Part shown: positions 26,015-34,351 of the stretch, piece by piece
How the letters are laid out: each line of letters opens with the position of its first letter
Position numbering within the stretch: position 1 is the first letter of the stretch
From: Sulfurisphaera tokodaii str. 7
GTDB lineage: Archaea > Thermoproteota > Thermoprotei_A > Sulfolobales > Sulfolobaceae
Length of the DNA stretch: 64,000 nt
Direction of reading: 5' to 3'
Assembly (NCBI RefSeq): GCF_000011205.1
Contig: NC_003106.2
Span: 1,998,001-2,062,000 of the forward strand
Notes under the pieces: model-generated
What the model saw: the letters and a program-made list of their open reading frames with translations, nothing else
Told to the model about the DNA's origin: nothing
Databases searched by the model: none
Translations under genes and position numbers: made by a program

Positions 26015-27121
26015 ATGATAAAAAGATTGGCGATTAAGAACTTTAAAAGCTACCGTGACGCTGAATTTGAATTTGGAAAAGTGAATGTCGTAGTTGGGCC
26101 TAATGGTTCTGGTAAAACTAATCTCGTTGATGCTTTTAGTTTTCTAAAGCAACTCATTAGACCCCTATCTTACCCACCTTATCCTTTCATCCGGTGGGGA
26201 GATTACAAGAACGTTATATTTATGCAAGATGAAAATTTGGACATCTCCTTTGAGATTAACGGTACATATAAGAGCAAAGATTACCACTATGAGGTTTCAC
26301 TAAACAATTTGCAGATAAAAAAGGAAATAATAAATTTCGCCTCTCATACCATAGAAAGAGAAAATAACGTAATTAGATATGAAAATAAAGAAGTTACAAT
26401 CTCTCAAAATCTAAGTGTGTTTAACTTATTCGTCTCACAAATAATACCCAACATTACAATAATATACAATCTTAATTTCCCCCTTCCCGGAGAATTCATA
26501 GATTTTATGACGAATTTCTTGAATGATATAGGTGTGTTCAGAATAGTTCCTCAAATTGCAGTATCACCAGTACACTTTACCTTCCCAGAAGCAGTGGACG
26601 AAAACGGTCGCGGATTGGTAAAAGTTATTGCAAACAATCTAACTAAAATTATAGAGAGCGAAAACATGAAACCACTTCATGACTTCTTGAATGAAAATAA
26701 CATTTCACTCAGACCCGTTTTTACTGAGGACGGAAATATAAGACTCTACTTTGTTGAAAAAAGTGAAAACAGAGAATTAATCTTACCACCGTCATCAGTA
26801 TCGGACGGGTTCATAAAAATGTTAACAATTCTCGTTGCAGTATATTTGTTAGGATTGTCAACTATAGTTATAGATGAGATAGAGAATTCACTTCATCTTA
26901 GATATATTGAAAACTTAATTGATGTTATGCGTTATTCTAATACTCAGTTTATAATGACTACACATTCACCATTAATCATTGACTTTATGGACCCTTCTGA
27001 AATTATAATACTCGATAAAGAAAAAGGGGAAACTAAGGTCAGCAAAATAAATGAACCTAATAAATTAAAGGAGAAGTTGGTTAATGATGGTATTTTGTTA
27101 AGCGAATGGATATTGTATTAG
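26015..27121 (+). CDS. OLD/ABC-type AAA ATPase (defence-like)
   Basis: From the ATG at 26015 (MIKRLAIKNFKSYRDAEFEF) the product is 368 aa. It has Walker A VVGPNGSGKTNLVDA at about residue 30, an LLPPSSVSDGFIKM signature helix, Walker B TIVIDEIENSLH and the H-loop FIMTTHSPLI. This is the RecF/SMC-like ATPase of OLD and related two-gene systems. The next gene encodes a TOPRIM-type partner (frameshifted). Together they resemble ATPase + TOPRIM defence pairs such as OLD or PARIS-like systems. The upstream start at 25973 is poorly supported. Confidence 0.85.
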   Translation: MIKRLAIKNFKSYRDAEFEFGKVNVVVGPNGSGKTNLVDAFSFLKQLIRPLSYPPYPFIRWGDYKNVIFMQDENLDISFEINGTYKSKDYHYEVSLNNLQIKKEIINFASHTIERENNVIRYENKEVTISQNLSVFNLFVSQIIPNITIIYNLNFPLPGEFIDFMTNFLNDIGVFRIVPQIAVSPVHFTFPEAVDENGRGLVKVIANNLTKIIESENMKPLHDFLNENNISLRPVFTEDGNIRLYFVEKSENRELILPPSSVSDGFIKMLTILVAVYLLGLSTIVIDEIENSLHLRYIENLIDVMRYSNTQFIMTTHSPLIIDFMDPSEIIILDKEKGETKVSKINEPNKLKEKLVNDGILLSEWILY

Positions 27122-27130
27122 GGAATCATT

Positions 27131-27633
27131 TTGAGTGAAACAAGTAGAAAGAAGATCTTTGCTATTATGGAAGATAAATATGGTTGTAGGGCAATTACCG
27201 AATTAATTAAAAAACTTAAGGAAAACCAAGTGATAGAAAAGAGATCGAATTGGATTGCCATTCAGCAGGTGGAAAAGGTAATATAATTTCTACAAAAACT
27301 GTAAGAATCGTGAGAAGTGCTAGTTCTAAGGAATTTAATAGAATAATAATTTTCGTGGACAGCGACTACGAGGATCCTAACTCTATTGAAAATAGGTTAA
27401 AAGATATGCTGAAAAGGGCAGGAGAAGATATAGGCAAAGTTTGTATAATCGTTTTCAAACCACACATAGAAATACTTTTACTTCCACAAGAGAATAATCC
27501 GCTTGATTATCTAAGAACTCATGAAAGATATGAAAAGAGTGATCTACCTAGACGTATCAGTAATATAAACCTAGATAAAGTAGGTAAATTAAGAAGTTTC
27601 CAAAAAATTGTTAGAGTATTAAATGACCCTTAA
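27131..27633 (+). pseudogene. TOPRIM-like partner of the ATPase, frameshifted
   Basis: From the TTG at 27131 the first frame reads IFAIMEDKYGCRAITEL, with the conserved TOPRIM Glu, to about 27,240. The second frame continues with LDCHSAGGKGN and RIIIFVDSDYEDPNS (the D-x-D motif) and ends at 27,633 in SFQKIVRVLNDP. One indel near 27,235-27,250 divides an otherwise complete protein of about 165 residues. So the pair with the ATPase is probably inactive in this genome, unless the shift is translational or a sequencing error. Confidence 0.7.
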
Positions 27634-27854
27634 CTCCTTTTTGATTACATATTTGAACGGAGAATAAAAATGACTTGAGTATTCAATAAGAATTATGCAT
27701 CTGAAATTTCTAAATGCTTTTGTGGGACGCTTCAATTTTCTCAGACGTTAGGTTCACAATTTTCATTAAATTCAAAATTAATCGTTAAACTAAAAAGTAA
27801 AATCTGTATTCAGCTTTAATAAAAAATCAAATAATCTATGAAGCATCATAACTG

Positions 27855-28049
27855 TGGGTGAGTCAGGTTTCCTTTGCGAATTGTGATAATCCCATAGAAT
27901 TAGTATAATTCTATGAAGAAATAATTGATTATATATCATTATCCCCATTAAGTCCGTGGTATAACTCCTTGGTCTCTCCAATTGTTAATATACAATCAAT
28001 TTTTTGATTTCAAAATGAGAAAATAAAGTGAATTCGTAAAAGAGCTGTG
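27855..28049. mobile_element. Partial copy of the 275-bp MITE
   Basis: It matches the right two-thirds of the element at 23932-24206, including the central GATTATATATCATTATCCCC and the right end AAGTGAATTC. The left inverted arm is missing. The rest of the stretch from 27,634 to 28,126 holds no gene that I can see. Confidence 0.75.
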
Positions 28050-28126
28050 AAAGACCCGCCAAAATCTAAGGAAAACCTAAAATTATTAGCCGTAATTTAT
28101 TTTAACCTGGACGAGAATCTATTTAT

Positions 28127-28339
28127 GTGTCTACCGTTTATAGTATACGGATACCGAAAAAGCTAAGGGAATTAATGAATTTGGTAAACGTGGATTGGCA
28201 AAAGGAGATAAGTAAGTATATAGAGGATAGAGTAAGGGAGGAGTTAATACGGAAATACATAGAAGAGGGGAGAAAGAATTTAGCTAAAATGAAAAATATA
28301 AGTAATGCGGACTTAATCAGAGAGGACAGGGAAGCTTGA
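28127..28339 (+). CDS. vapB: VapB-type antitoxin (RHH-like)
   Basis: The GTG at 28127 gives 70 aa: STVYSIRIPKKLRELMNLV (beta strand and first helix of an RHH-like domain) and a charged C-terminus EEGRKNLAKMKNISNADLI. It is followed with a 4-base overlap by a PIN gene, so the identity as antitoxin is mainly from this pairing. An overlapping ATG at 28125 is in another frame and is not the start. Confidence 0.8.
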   Translation: MSTVYSIRIPKKLRELMNLVNVDWQKEISKYIEDRVREELIRKYIEEGRKNLAKMKNISNADLIREDREA

Positions 28340-28749
28340 TACTCGATTCTTCTGCCATAGCTTCATTTTTCTTTAGAGATAATTTCACAGACAAAGTGAT
28401 AAAAATAATAGAAGGCAGTGATGAAGATTTCTTAACGTTGGATTTGGCCTTTGCTGAAGTTTCTAATGTTGCCTGGAAAAGGATAGTGATATTTAACGAT
28501 GATTACAATATTACATTGGAGCAGTTAAAGAATGCTTTAGATTTTATAGAGAAATTATGCAAGATAGTTTATGTTAAGGATATTACCATGGAAGCTATTA
28601 ACTTAGCAGTACAGGAGAAGTTACCTTTCTATGATTCCGCATTTCTTTATCTCGCTATAAAGGAAGGTACTAAGCTATTAACTACTGACCTAAAACTATT
28701 TAATAAATTAAACGATAAGCTGAAGAACTATGTTATAGTCCCAGAGTGA
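28336..28749 (+). CDS. vapC: PIN-domain toxin (VapC)
   Basis: The 137-aa protein starts MILDSSAIASFFF (first Asp). It has LDLAFAEVSNVAW (Glu), LPFYDSAFLYLA (Asp) and LLTTDLKLFNKL (Asp), the complete PIN set. The start overlaps the antitoxin stop. It is an RNase toxin of the VapBC type, and the third apparently intact PIN toxin in the window. Confidence 0.9.
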   Translation: MILDSSAIASFFFRDNFTDKVIKIIEGSDEDFLTLDLAFAEVSNVAWKRIVIFNDDYNITLEQLKNALDFIEKLCKIVYVKDITMEAINLAVQEKLPFYDSAFLYLAIKEGTKLLTTDLKLFNKLNDKLKNYVIVPE

Positions 28750-28774
28750 CTTCCAGGTAGTTTTCCTCTGATAA

Positions 28775-28890
28775 GGGGTCGGACTTTCATCGAGATTTCA
28801 TGATATCAACTTCCATACCCCTTATCCGGTCCCCCGTGAGAGGCTCCACATGCTTCGCCTCTAACATTCCTGTGGGAACCGAGTAGTAGT
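28775..28890 (-). pseudogene. C-terminal fragment of a tnpB gene
   Basis: The minus strand reads YYSVPTGMLEAKHVEPL then GMEVDIMKSR and stop, typical of the last residues of a TnpB different from the intact one here. A similar end is at about 31,965-32,045. The GATAAGGGGT/ACCCCTTATC inverted pair (about 28,779 and 28,828) is its end hairpin. Nothing of the rest of the gene remains. Confidence 0.55.
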
Positions 28891-29159
28891 TTAAGGAAAT
28901 TCCCTCACCATAAAAAATTATAATATTTGCTCATTAACCAATAAATACTTTGAATTTACTTCCTTACTTTATTTCGTTAATCACAAGGAATTTTCAGTTA
29001 ATAAGACAATATATCTTACATTTATTTAACGTAACGTAAAAATGTAACGATTTTCCTATAAATGCTAACCGAGAATCTGTGGGTGTCAAACGTGTATCCC
29101 CTATATAAATCTTGTGATTGTAATACCGTGATTTCCTTACATAGTGTTAACTATGTTCA

Positions 29160-29330
29160 GTCTCAGTGTGGACAACAATTTCGTTCATTTGAAATAAATT
29201 GTATTAATTGTTTTTACTTAGATGGAGAATTCATCGTAATACTTTTTTGGTGAGCACGGGGATTTTTCTTGGGGGTGAACGATGAACAACCCAACTAGAT
29301 GGAGGACTCCCGTGCTCACCCAAGTAATAT
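29160..29330. mobile_element. IS end remnants with a 13-bp inverted repeat
   Basis: AGTGTGGACAAC at 29,166 and the next 35 bases are the inverse of the end of the DDE remnant at 22,860-22,891. Next to it GGTGAGCACGGG (29,249-29,260) pairs with CCCGTGCTCACC (29,309-29,320). This hairpin-bounded 72-base piece truncates the left end of IS copy E. Confidence 0.6.
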
Positions 29331-29937
29331 TAGTTTTAATGGGGTATATTAATCTTAAGCCTAGGTTATACCATGAGGATTGAGATTTACCAAGCGTAAT
29401 CCCCCAATTGGGTTGGAAGAGTAAATATCTTTTGGATTGCGAGGAGATCTTGAAAGAGCTAGTGATCAGAAGGGAGTTCGAGGGTTTCAAGTTCACTAAA
29501 TATGACCCCTTGACTTACTTGAAGATGCTGATTGTTATGGTGATTTACAGTGAGTCTTATAGGTTAGGAGGGGTTTGGAGATTTTGAGGAGTGGTGTTGA
29601 GTTCTTTGGGATTTTCCTCAAGATGAGGTGTTATGCTAGGAGTTTAGAGGTGTTGAATACTTTCGCTAATCTCGTAGGTTTAGCTTATAATATTCAGCGG
29701 TTTAGGGCTCTTAGGAAGAGGCGAGTCTTACACTAGAAAAACTCGGTGGGAAATCATGCTAGAAAAGTTCTCTCAGCTTGGGTTATCGAAAATTGCGAGA
29801 TTATTTGTAATTGCTTTTAATAAACTGATTTTATATTATCATACTTCTTATAATTAAGTGAATTTAATTCTGAGCAAACGTTTTTTATAACTTTTTACTT
29901 TATTTAGTTATTCACATTAATTACACATTGGACGCTC
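29331..29937 (+). mobile_element. Internally deleted DDE insertion sequence (copy E)
   Basis: It contains the start of the transposase as in copy A (GLKPRL leader, then MGWKSKYLLDCEEILKELVI), then joins at about 29,568 to the C-terminal coding part (LRSGVEFFGIFL, FANLVGLAYNIQRF). It ends with the same right terminus (GGACGCTCTC at 29,937). The left inverted repeat is missing. It cannot encode an active transposase. Confidence 0.85.
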
Positions 29938-29959
29938 TCTCGGGCTCATCTATCATATG

Positions 29960-30603
29960 GGCAAAGTTTTAAGCATAAACATCAAGCGGTCATGAGAGGC
30001 CTCACTAACTTTCTGTCTCAGTACGCATAACGCCAAAGTCTCTCTGTCCAGCTTCTCGTCTGAACCCCAGCCTCTTGTAAAGATTATGAGAGTTTTTTAA
30101 CTGGAAGCGTTCCCGTTATTTTTAGTGACGAATAATTTAACCATACTTACTTTTACGAAACTAAAACTTTAACTAACGTATTTAGTATATAGCAACTCTC
30201 ATCCTTACTAAGTTCCAAAATCGCCTTCTCCATAAATAATAATTTTCAATCTCAGTTAGATCCGTAGAATTAACTTCAGTATGTGAAACGTTAATGAGAT
30301 ATCTCTTCCTAATGTCTATCCATTTAGAAATCTAACTTTATCACGTATTGTCTCGGCATCAAAGTTTTGCATTACGTAATAAATAGCTAGGAAAAAAATC
30401 ATATTTAATCATATATTCATTATAAATTCTACTCCTAATATTTCTTCTTAATATAGAATCGCCGATTCACTTATCAAAACCCCAATAAAATACTTGCTTA
30501 TCTCTTCAACAGCGGAAAGAAGTAAGAAAGCTAGAATATTATTACTGAGCCCGAGCTCCTTCCCTTCTTGGTATAATCTGTAAAATTCCTTTTTATTCTT
30601 CAT
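29960..30603 (-). pseudogene. AbiV-like (HEPN) remnant
   Basis: The ATG at 30603 opens 51 codons up to the TAA at 30448. They read EFYRLYQEGKELGLSNNILA and FLLLSAVEEISKYFIGVL, the helix with the EE-x2-K pattern seen in AbiV-type HEPN proteins. Further in-frame scraps (EKLDRETLALCVLRQKVSEA, HDRLMFMLKTLPI) run to about 29,960, broken by many stops. AbiV proteins act in abortive infection. This copy is dead. It fills the otherwise gene-free region before the ATPase at 30693. Confidence 0.55.
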
Positions 30604-30663
30604 TCTAAATTCTTACCCATGCTCCACACTTATTTGTAAGTAAAGAAACTAAATTCTCAAACC

Positions 30664-30689
30664 TTATAAACTAGTCTGATAAGACTAGT
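30664..30689 (+). promoter_or_regulatory. Promoter with an operator-like inverted repeat
   Basis: TTATAAA (30664-30670) is placed 23-29 bases before the ATG at 30693. Between them ACTAGTCT/AGACTAGT (30670-30677 and 30682-30689) form a perfect eight-base inverted repeat with a GATA loop. A protein bound there would block the start site. Confidence 0.6.
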
Positions 30690-30692
30690 CAT

Positions 30693-31859
30693 ATGAGATT
30701 ATATCTTAGAAGACGAGAAGAAGAAAAGATAAGGAACATTAACAGTTGGACTTTAGTTTACGGAAGGAGAAAAACCGGAAAGACTACGCTTATAAAAAAC
30801 AACCTAAAAATGGACTTTTACGCATTAATAGCGGATTCAAACAACGCAATAGACCTTAATGATAATACAATGAAAATAGATGACGTTATAAAGGAGGTAA
30901 AATCAACGCTGTCCAAGGGAGGTACTGCAGTAATTGATGAATTCCAAAGGTTGCCTGAGGTATACTGGAGTATAATAAGCAATTGGAAAAGGGAAGGGAT
31001 CCTAGTCCTTGTGGCTTCTAGTTACGGAATAGTTAACAAGGTATTTGATAGGAATAGCCCACTCCTTGGATTATTTCTGCCCATGGAAATAGGGATAATA
31101 TCTTATGAGGACGTGCTTTCACAGTTGAGAGATCCCCTTCTTTCAGTGCTTTACAGAGACCCTTGGATAATTCCTTTTGTAGATAGTTATAATGACTTTG
31201 TTAGGAAGATAAAAGAGCTTTCCTTAGTTTCAAAGGGGCTAATAGGCGAGGTATTTAAAGAGGAAGAAAGGCAGTTAAGTGAAATATATTACAAGACATT
31301 ACTCCTTCTAGGAGAGGGCATTTGGAAGACTTCAGAAATTGCAGGGATTATACAACCTAAAGGCGGTGAGGGGACTATCTCCTCAATGGTTAATAAACTA
31401 GTTAAGATGGGACTTGTACAGAAGATTCCTACACTCTCTAAGGAAAATTACTATAAGGTTTACTCTCCTCCGCTCTCCTTAGCCTTATATGCCGAGGCTA
31501 AGTATGCAGTCTCCGAACTAGACGTGGAGGTAAACGAGTTGCCTATAGGGAGAGAAGTGCAATTTAGTGTAGGTGAGTTATTAGCAAAATATTTTGGCGG
31601 AGTGCTATATTACTCTCCTAAGGAGGACATTGACGTGGTGATAGTTAAAAAGAAGAAACCTATCTGGGCATTTGAGGTAAAAATGAGCGAAATAACTAAA
31701 GGAGAAGCTAAGGAGGCTATAAAAAGGATGAGTAAGATTGCGGAAAAAGTAGGGCTAGTTAGTTTAAAGGAAAAACCTGAAGAAATTGCTGACTTAAGTA
31801 TAGGTCCTAAAGAGTTATTAGAAATTGCAGAAGAAGTGAGGAAAAGAAGTGCAGATTGA
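30693..31859 (+). CDS. Archaeal AAA ATPase with C-terminal nuclease-like domain
   Basis: The 388-aa protein has Walker A YGRRKTGKTTLI at about residue 23 and Walker B TAVIDEFQRLP at about 86. A winged-helix segment follows (GEGTISSMVNKLVKMGLVQK). The C-terminal part ends with KEDIDVVIVKKKKPIWAFEV, a D-xn-E-x-K arrangement of a restriction-type fold. This is the archaeal ATPase family related to the protein at 17179, not a close paralogue of it. Expressed from a leaderless promoter with an operator-like repeat. The precise role is unknown. Confidence 0.85.
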   Translation: MRLYLRRREEEKIRNINSWTLVYGRRKTGKTTLIKNNLKMDFYALIADSNNAIDLNDNTMKIDDVIKEVKSTLSKGGTAVIDEFQRLPEVYWSIISNWKREGILVLVASSYGIVNKVFDRNSPLLGLFLPMEIGIISYEDVLSQLRDPLLSVLYRDPWIIPFVDSYNDFVRKIKELSLVSKGLIGEVFKEEERQLSEIYYKTLLLLGEGIWKTSEIAGIIQPKGGEGTISSMVNKLVKMGLVQKIPTLSKENYYKVYSPPLSLALYAEAKYAVSELDVEVNELPIGREVQFSVGELLAKYFGGVLYYSPKEDIDVVIVKKKKPIWAFEVKMSEITKGEAKEAIKRMSKIAEKVGLVSLKEKPEEIADLSIGPKELLEIAEEVRKRSAD

Positions 31860-31861
31860 AA

Positions 31862-31965
31862 TACAAATTGTACTGTAAGCTATGCAACATTTAGCGGAGT
31901 AAAAGATAAGATTCTTACACCACTTGAGGGCTGAGTTCTTAAGGGTTTTGAATAAATTAGGGGTC
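31862..31965 (+). pseudogene. Fragment of a paralogue of the tandem nuclease gene
   Basis: This stretch matches bases 12,565-12,680 of the tandem nuclease (for example ATTGTACTGTAAGCTATGCA, and GAGGGCTGAGTTCTTAAG) with small deletions. It is an isolated 100-base relic, so a second copy once lay here. Confidence 0.75.
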
Positions 31966-32345
31966 AGACTTTCATTGAGGTTTCATGAATTTACATCCAA
32001 CCTCTCGTCCTCATACCCCTTATATCCCTCCCCGTGCCTAGGATAACCCAAGATGGGTAGTTCACCAATACTTGTTATTCTAACACTCATTTTTTCAAAG
32101 TTTATTGTGTAACTAGCTTTTGGTGTTAACCATACTGTTGGTTTATATACTCTTTAAAATCGTCCCTTTCTAGGATTATTGTACTAACTCTTGTATGTTG
32201 CTAGTGCATCACGGTAACAGTCTTCAGTAATCTTTGATGGTAGTGAAATTCCTCTCTCAGTTTATCGTATAGTTCTGGTGTATAAATCCTAATACGTCTT
32301 TTTCATTTGGGTTTTAATCCCTTTTCTTTTAACCAGAATATTTCT
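31966..32345 (-). pseudogene. TnpB remnant
   Basis: The minus strand matches the N-terminal third of the intact TnpB (segments equal to [14 protein letters not shown] and the region before it) with many indels. Next to it, at 31,965-32,045, lies an end sequence with GTCAGACTTTCATTGAGGTT, also seen at 28,785. It is a broken IS200/IS605-type element. Confidence 0.7.
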
Positions 32346-32629
32346 TGTCTTTCTCCTTAATAGTCCAGTTATATTTCTATCAATGATCACTATCAGCACT
32401 ATTTTAATGTTATTTTTTAATTACAAAAAAGAGAGAGCTCTTTGGGTAATAAATATTCGCTCAAGTCATATTATTAATCGGTTCAGTACTTTATATGATA
32501 AAATGGTTTAAGGGTGCTCATTGTTAGCTGTTAACGATCTTTATGTTATTTAAATTATAAATCTCCATTGATAGTTATAGCTATACCTTATTATGTGGTA
32601 AAGTGATAGATATTAAAAGGGATTTAAAA
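32345..32629 (+). repeat. Duplicated segment: membrane-protein tail and PaREP1 leader
   Basis: Bases 32,345-32,440 copy the last third of the small membrane protein gene at 19459. The sequence up to 32,629 parallels 19,770-19,941, including ATACCTTATTATGTGGTAAA. In both places a PaREP1-like ATG follows, so this is a segmental duplication with decay. Confidence 0.8.
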
Positions 32630-33106
32630 ATGCAAGAGCTACCGAAGCCTTGGTTTGATCTTCAAGCTTATAAGAAGACAAGACTCTTAGAGGCTAAATA
32701 TGAAGCGGAGATTGCAAGAAAATTCCTTGATGAAGGCCTAATTAGGAATGCAGCAGGGAAAACTTATCAGGCTTGGAAAGCTTTAGTTGCAGGTATTGCC
32801 GTAGATCATAGGGATAAGTTGAAGGGTTTGTTTACGGGTAAAATTAAAATAAAAGGTGGGAAAATGATAGAGAAAGTCGATTGGGTTATCGCTATAATGC
32901 CCAGTACTGCATTAAAAATAGTCTCACAAGTTATCGGGGGTGAAATCTCGCTTTATACTAATTTAGCTTTACTTATTCATCAATATCAGTATAATGGCCC
33001 AGATAAGGAGGGTATCGTAAGTCCTTACACAAATGATGAAATAGCCAAGAACGACATTATTTTGCTTCTTAACGAAATAGAGAAAATCTTAAGTACGTAT
33101 AGTTAG
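32630..33106 (+). CDS. PaREP1-family protein
   Basis: The ATG at 32630 (chosen over the GTG at 32603 because the duplicated copy at 19942 begins identically) gives 158 aa. After MQELPKPWFDLQAYKKTRLL comes the PaREP1 core EIARKFLDEGLIRNAAGKTY then WKALVAGIAV, a helical hairpin. A long middle part (VDWVIAIMPSTALKIVSQVI) and NDEIAKNDIILLLNEIEKIL end the protein. The family is confined mainly to Crenarchaeota and has no established activity; helical architecture suggests relation to HEPN/nucleotidyltransferase partners. Confidence 0.8.
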   Translation: MQELPKPWFDLQAYKKTRLLEAKYEAEIARKFLDEGLIRNAAGKTYQAWKALVAGIAVDHRDKLKGLFTGKIKIKGGKMIEKVDWVIAIMPSTALKIVSQVIGGEISLYTNLALLIHQYQYNGPDKEGIVSPYTNDEIAKNDIILLLNEIEKILSTYS

Positions 33107-33327
33107 TAAGGATATTTAATTAACTCTAAACTTTCTCCTCAAATCTACTTCGATGGAATTGCGTTAAGTTTCATAATGTAAAACCTTCGAGTTTAACATC
33201 TAAAGCTATTCTTACTTAACTGTGTATAAACCATTTTATAAGTCTATGACTTTTATTTCATCCTTGGCTCAAGTGTGGAGATAGTATCGTCATTAAGCTA
33301 TTTATATTTGTATTATGAGTATTACTT

Positions 33328-33630
33328 ATGGGTAGGAAGCCTGTATTTAGGCAAGATTTAGCTTGTCCCTCTTGTGGTAGTCATCACGTCGTTAAGTGTG
33401 GTAAGCCTCTTGGTAGGCAGAGGTTTCTGTGTAGGGATTGCGGTAAGTACTTCCTTGCAGACGCGGTTTATCACCACCACTCTAAGGAGGTGAGGGAGAA
33501 GGCTTTGAGGATGTATACTAATGGTATGAGTATGAGGGCTATTTCTAGGGTTCTTAATGTGCCTTTGGGTACTGTTTTCACTTGGGTTAAGCGTTATGAT
33601 AAGAGGAAGTATGAGAAGCTAGTGGAGTAG
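33328..33630 (+). CDS. InsA-like protein of the IS1-like element
   Basis: The 100-aa protein has a zinc ribbon CPSCGSHHVVKCG...CRDCGKYF followed by a helix-turn-helix SMRAISRVLNVPLGTVFTWV. This is the DNA-binding N-terminal part of IS1-type transposases. In IS1 it is joined to the catalytic part by a programmed frameshift. Here the catalytic frame follows directly after the TAG at 33,630. Confidence 0.85.
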   Translation: MGRKPVFRQDLACPSCGSHHVVKCGKPLGRQRFLCRDCGKYFLADAVYHHHSKEVREKALRMYTNGMSMRAISRVLNVPLGTVFTWVKRYDKRKYEKLVE

Positions 33631-34035
33631 GGCTAAAGAGCTGGTCAAGGGTAAGGCCGTTACTAGGGTTGTTGATGAGGTGTGGACGTACTTGTACAGA
33701 AATACTAGGGCTTTCTACAAGTGGGTGTTTACTTGTTATTTGTATACTAGGCTAGGGTTATACATAATTTACTCTGTGGGTGATAGGGATGAGAATACCT
33801 TTCGTGAGGTTGAAATGTATTTGCCAGATGATGGGTGAGTGATGATTACAACTTTTGGTTAAAGGATCACACGGTAGTCTCACCAGTTAATCCCAACGAG
33901 GGGCTTCATTCCTCACTGAGGGATAGGCTTGTCAAGAGGGCGACGAAGGCTGTTAACAGGAGTATAAATATGGTGAAGTATTCCATAGCCCTAGTCTTAT
34001 GGGAGAGAATGCTAATCCCAGAATTTGTAGCTTAA
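33615..34035 (+). pseudogene. Catalytic (InsB-like) half of the IS1-like transposase
   Basis: The frame reads RAKELVKGKAVTRVVDEVWT (Asp), WVFTCYLYTRLGLYIIYSVG and up to EVEMYLPDDG. After a stop near 33,838 it continues in DYNFWLKDHTVVSPVNPNEG and HSSLRDRLVKRATKAVNRS to 34,035. The DDE-like residues are spread over the two pieces. The break near 33,838 makes it non-functional unless suppressed. Confidence 0.65.
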
Positions 34036-34156
34036 TGATGAGACTATCTCCACACTCGGTTAGCAGTAAGTATCATCACTACGGATTTCCAAAGTTCTAC
34101 AATCTTATCATTATCTAATCACTGAGATAATTGAATAATTGCATCATGTAAAATTC

Positions 34157-34351
34157 CTAAACTTCAATCTTCTTCTTTAACTTTTCTAGTATTTCTGTCA
34201 AATTTAACTCCTTTACCATCAACTTAACTGCCTCCTCAGCAGCCTTATAATACTTTTCCGAAGCTTGAACAACACCACTCCTCTCCAACAACTCATTAGC
34301 CTCCCTAAGTAATAGATCTGCTGCAGAAAGAATGTTAATACTAGACATCAT
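34157..34351 (-). CDS. Short PaREP1/HEPN-like protein, probably truncated
   Basis: The 64-aa helical product (LLLREANELLERSGVVQASE, YYKAAEEAVKLMVKELNL) resembles the second and third helices of the PaREP1 protein at 20086 (IQASEKAYKVAEELV). It is much shorter than the family (about 150 aa), so it is either a mini-member or a remnant. No partner gene is next to it. Confidence 0.5.
   Translation of the reverse strand: MMSSINILSAADLLLREANELLERSGVVQASEKYYKAAEEAVKLMVKELNLTEILEKLKKKIEV

Larger units (their letters stand above)
33272..34056 (+). mobile_element. IS1-like insertion sequence
   Basis: AGTGTGGAGATAGT at 33272 is matched inverted by ACTATCTCCACACT ending at 34056, about 785 bases. It encodes an InsA-like zinc-finger/HTH protein and, in another frame, the catalytic half. 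Size and organisation match IS1-family elements of Sulfolobus. The catalytic half contains in-frame stops, so it appears inactive. Confidence 0.8.

Noticed and set aside
29062-29253. 63-codon plus-strand frame
   Set aside because: It runs through the relic of an IS end found also at 22,860 (inverted), so it is not a gene.
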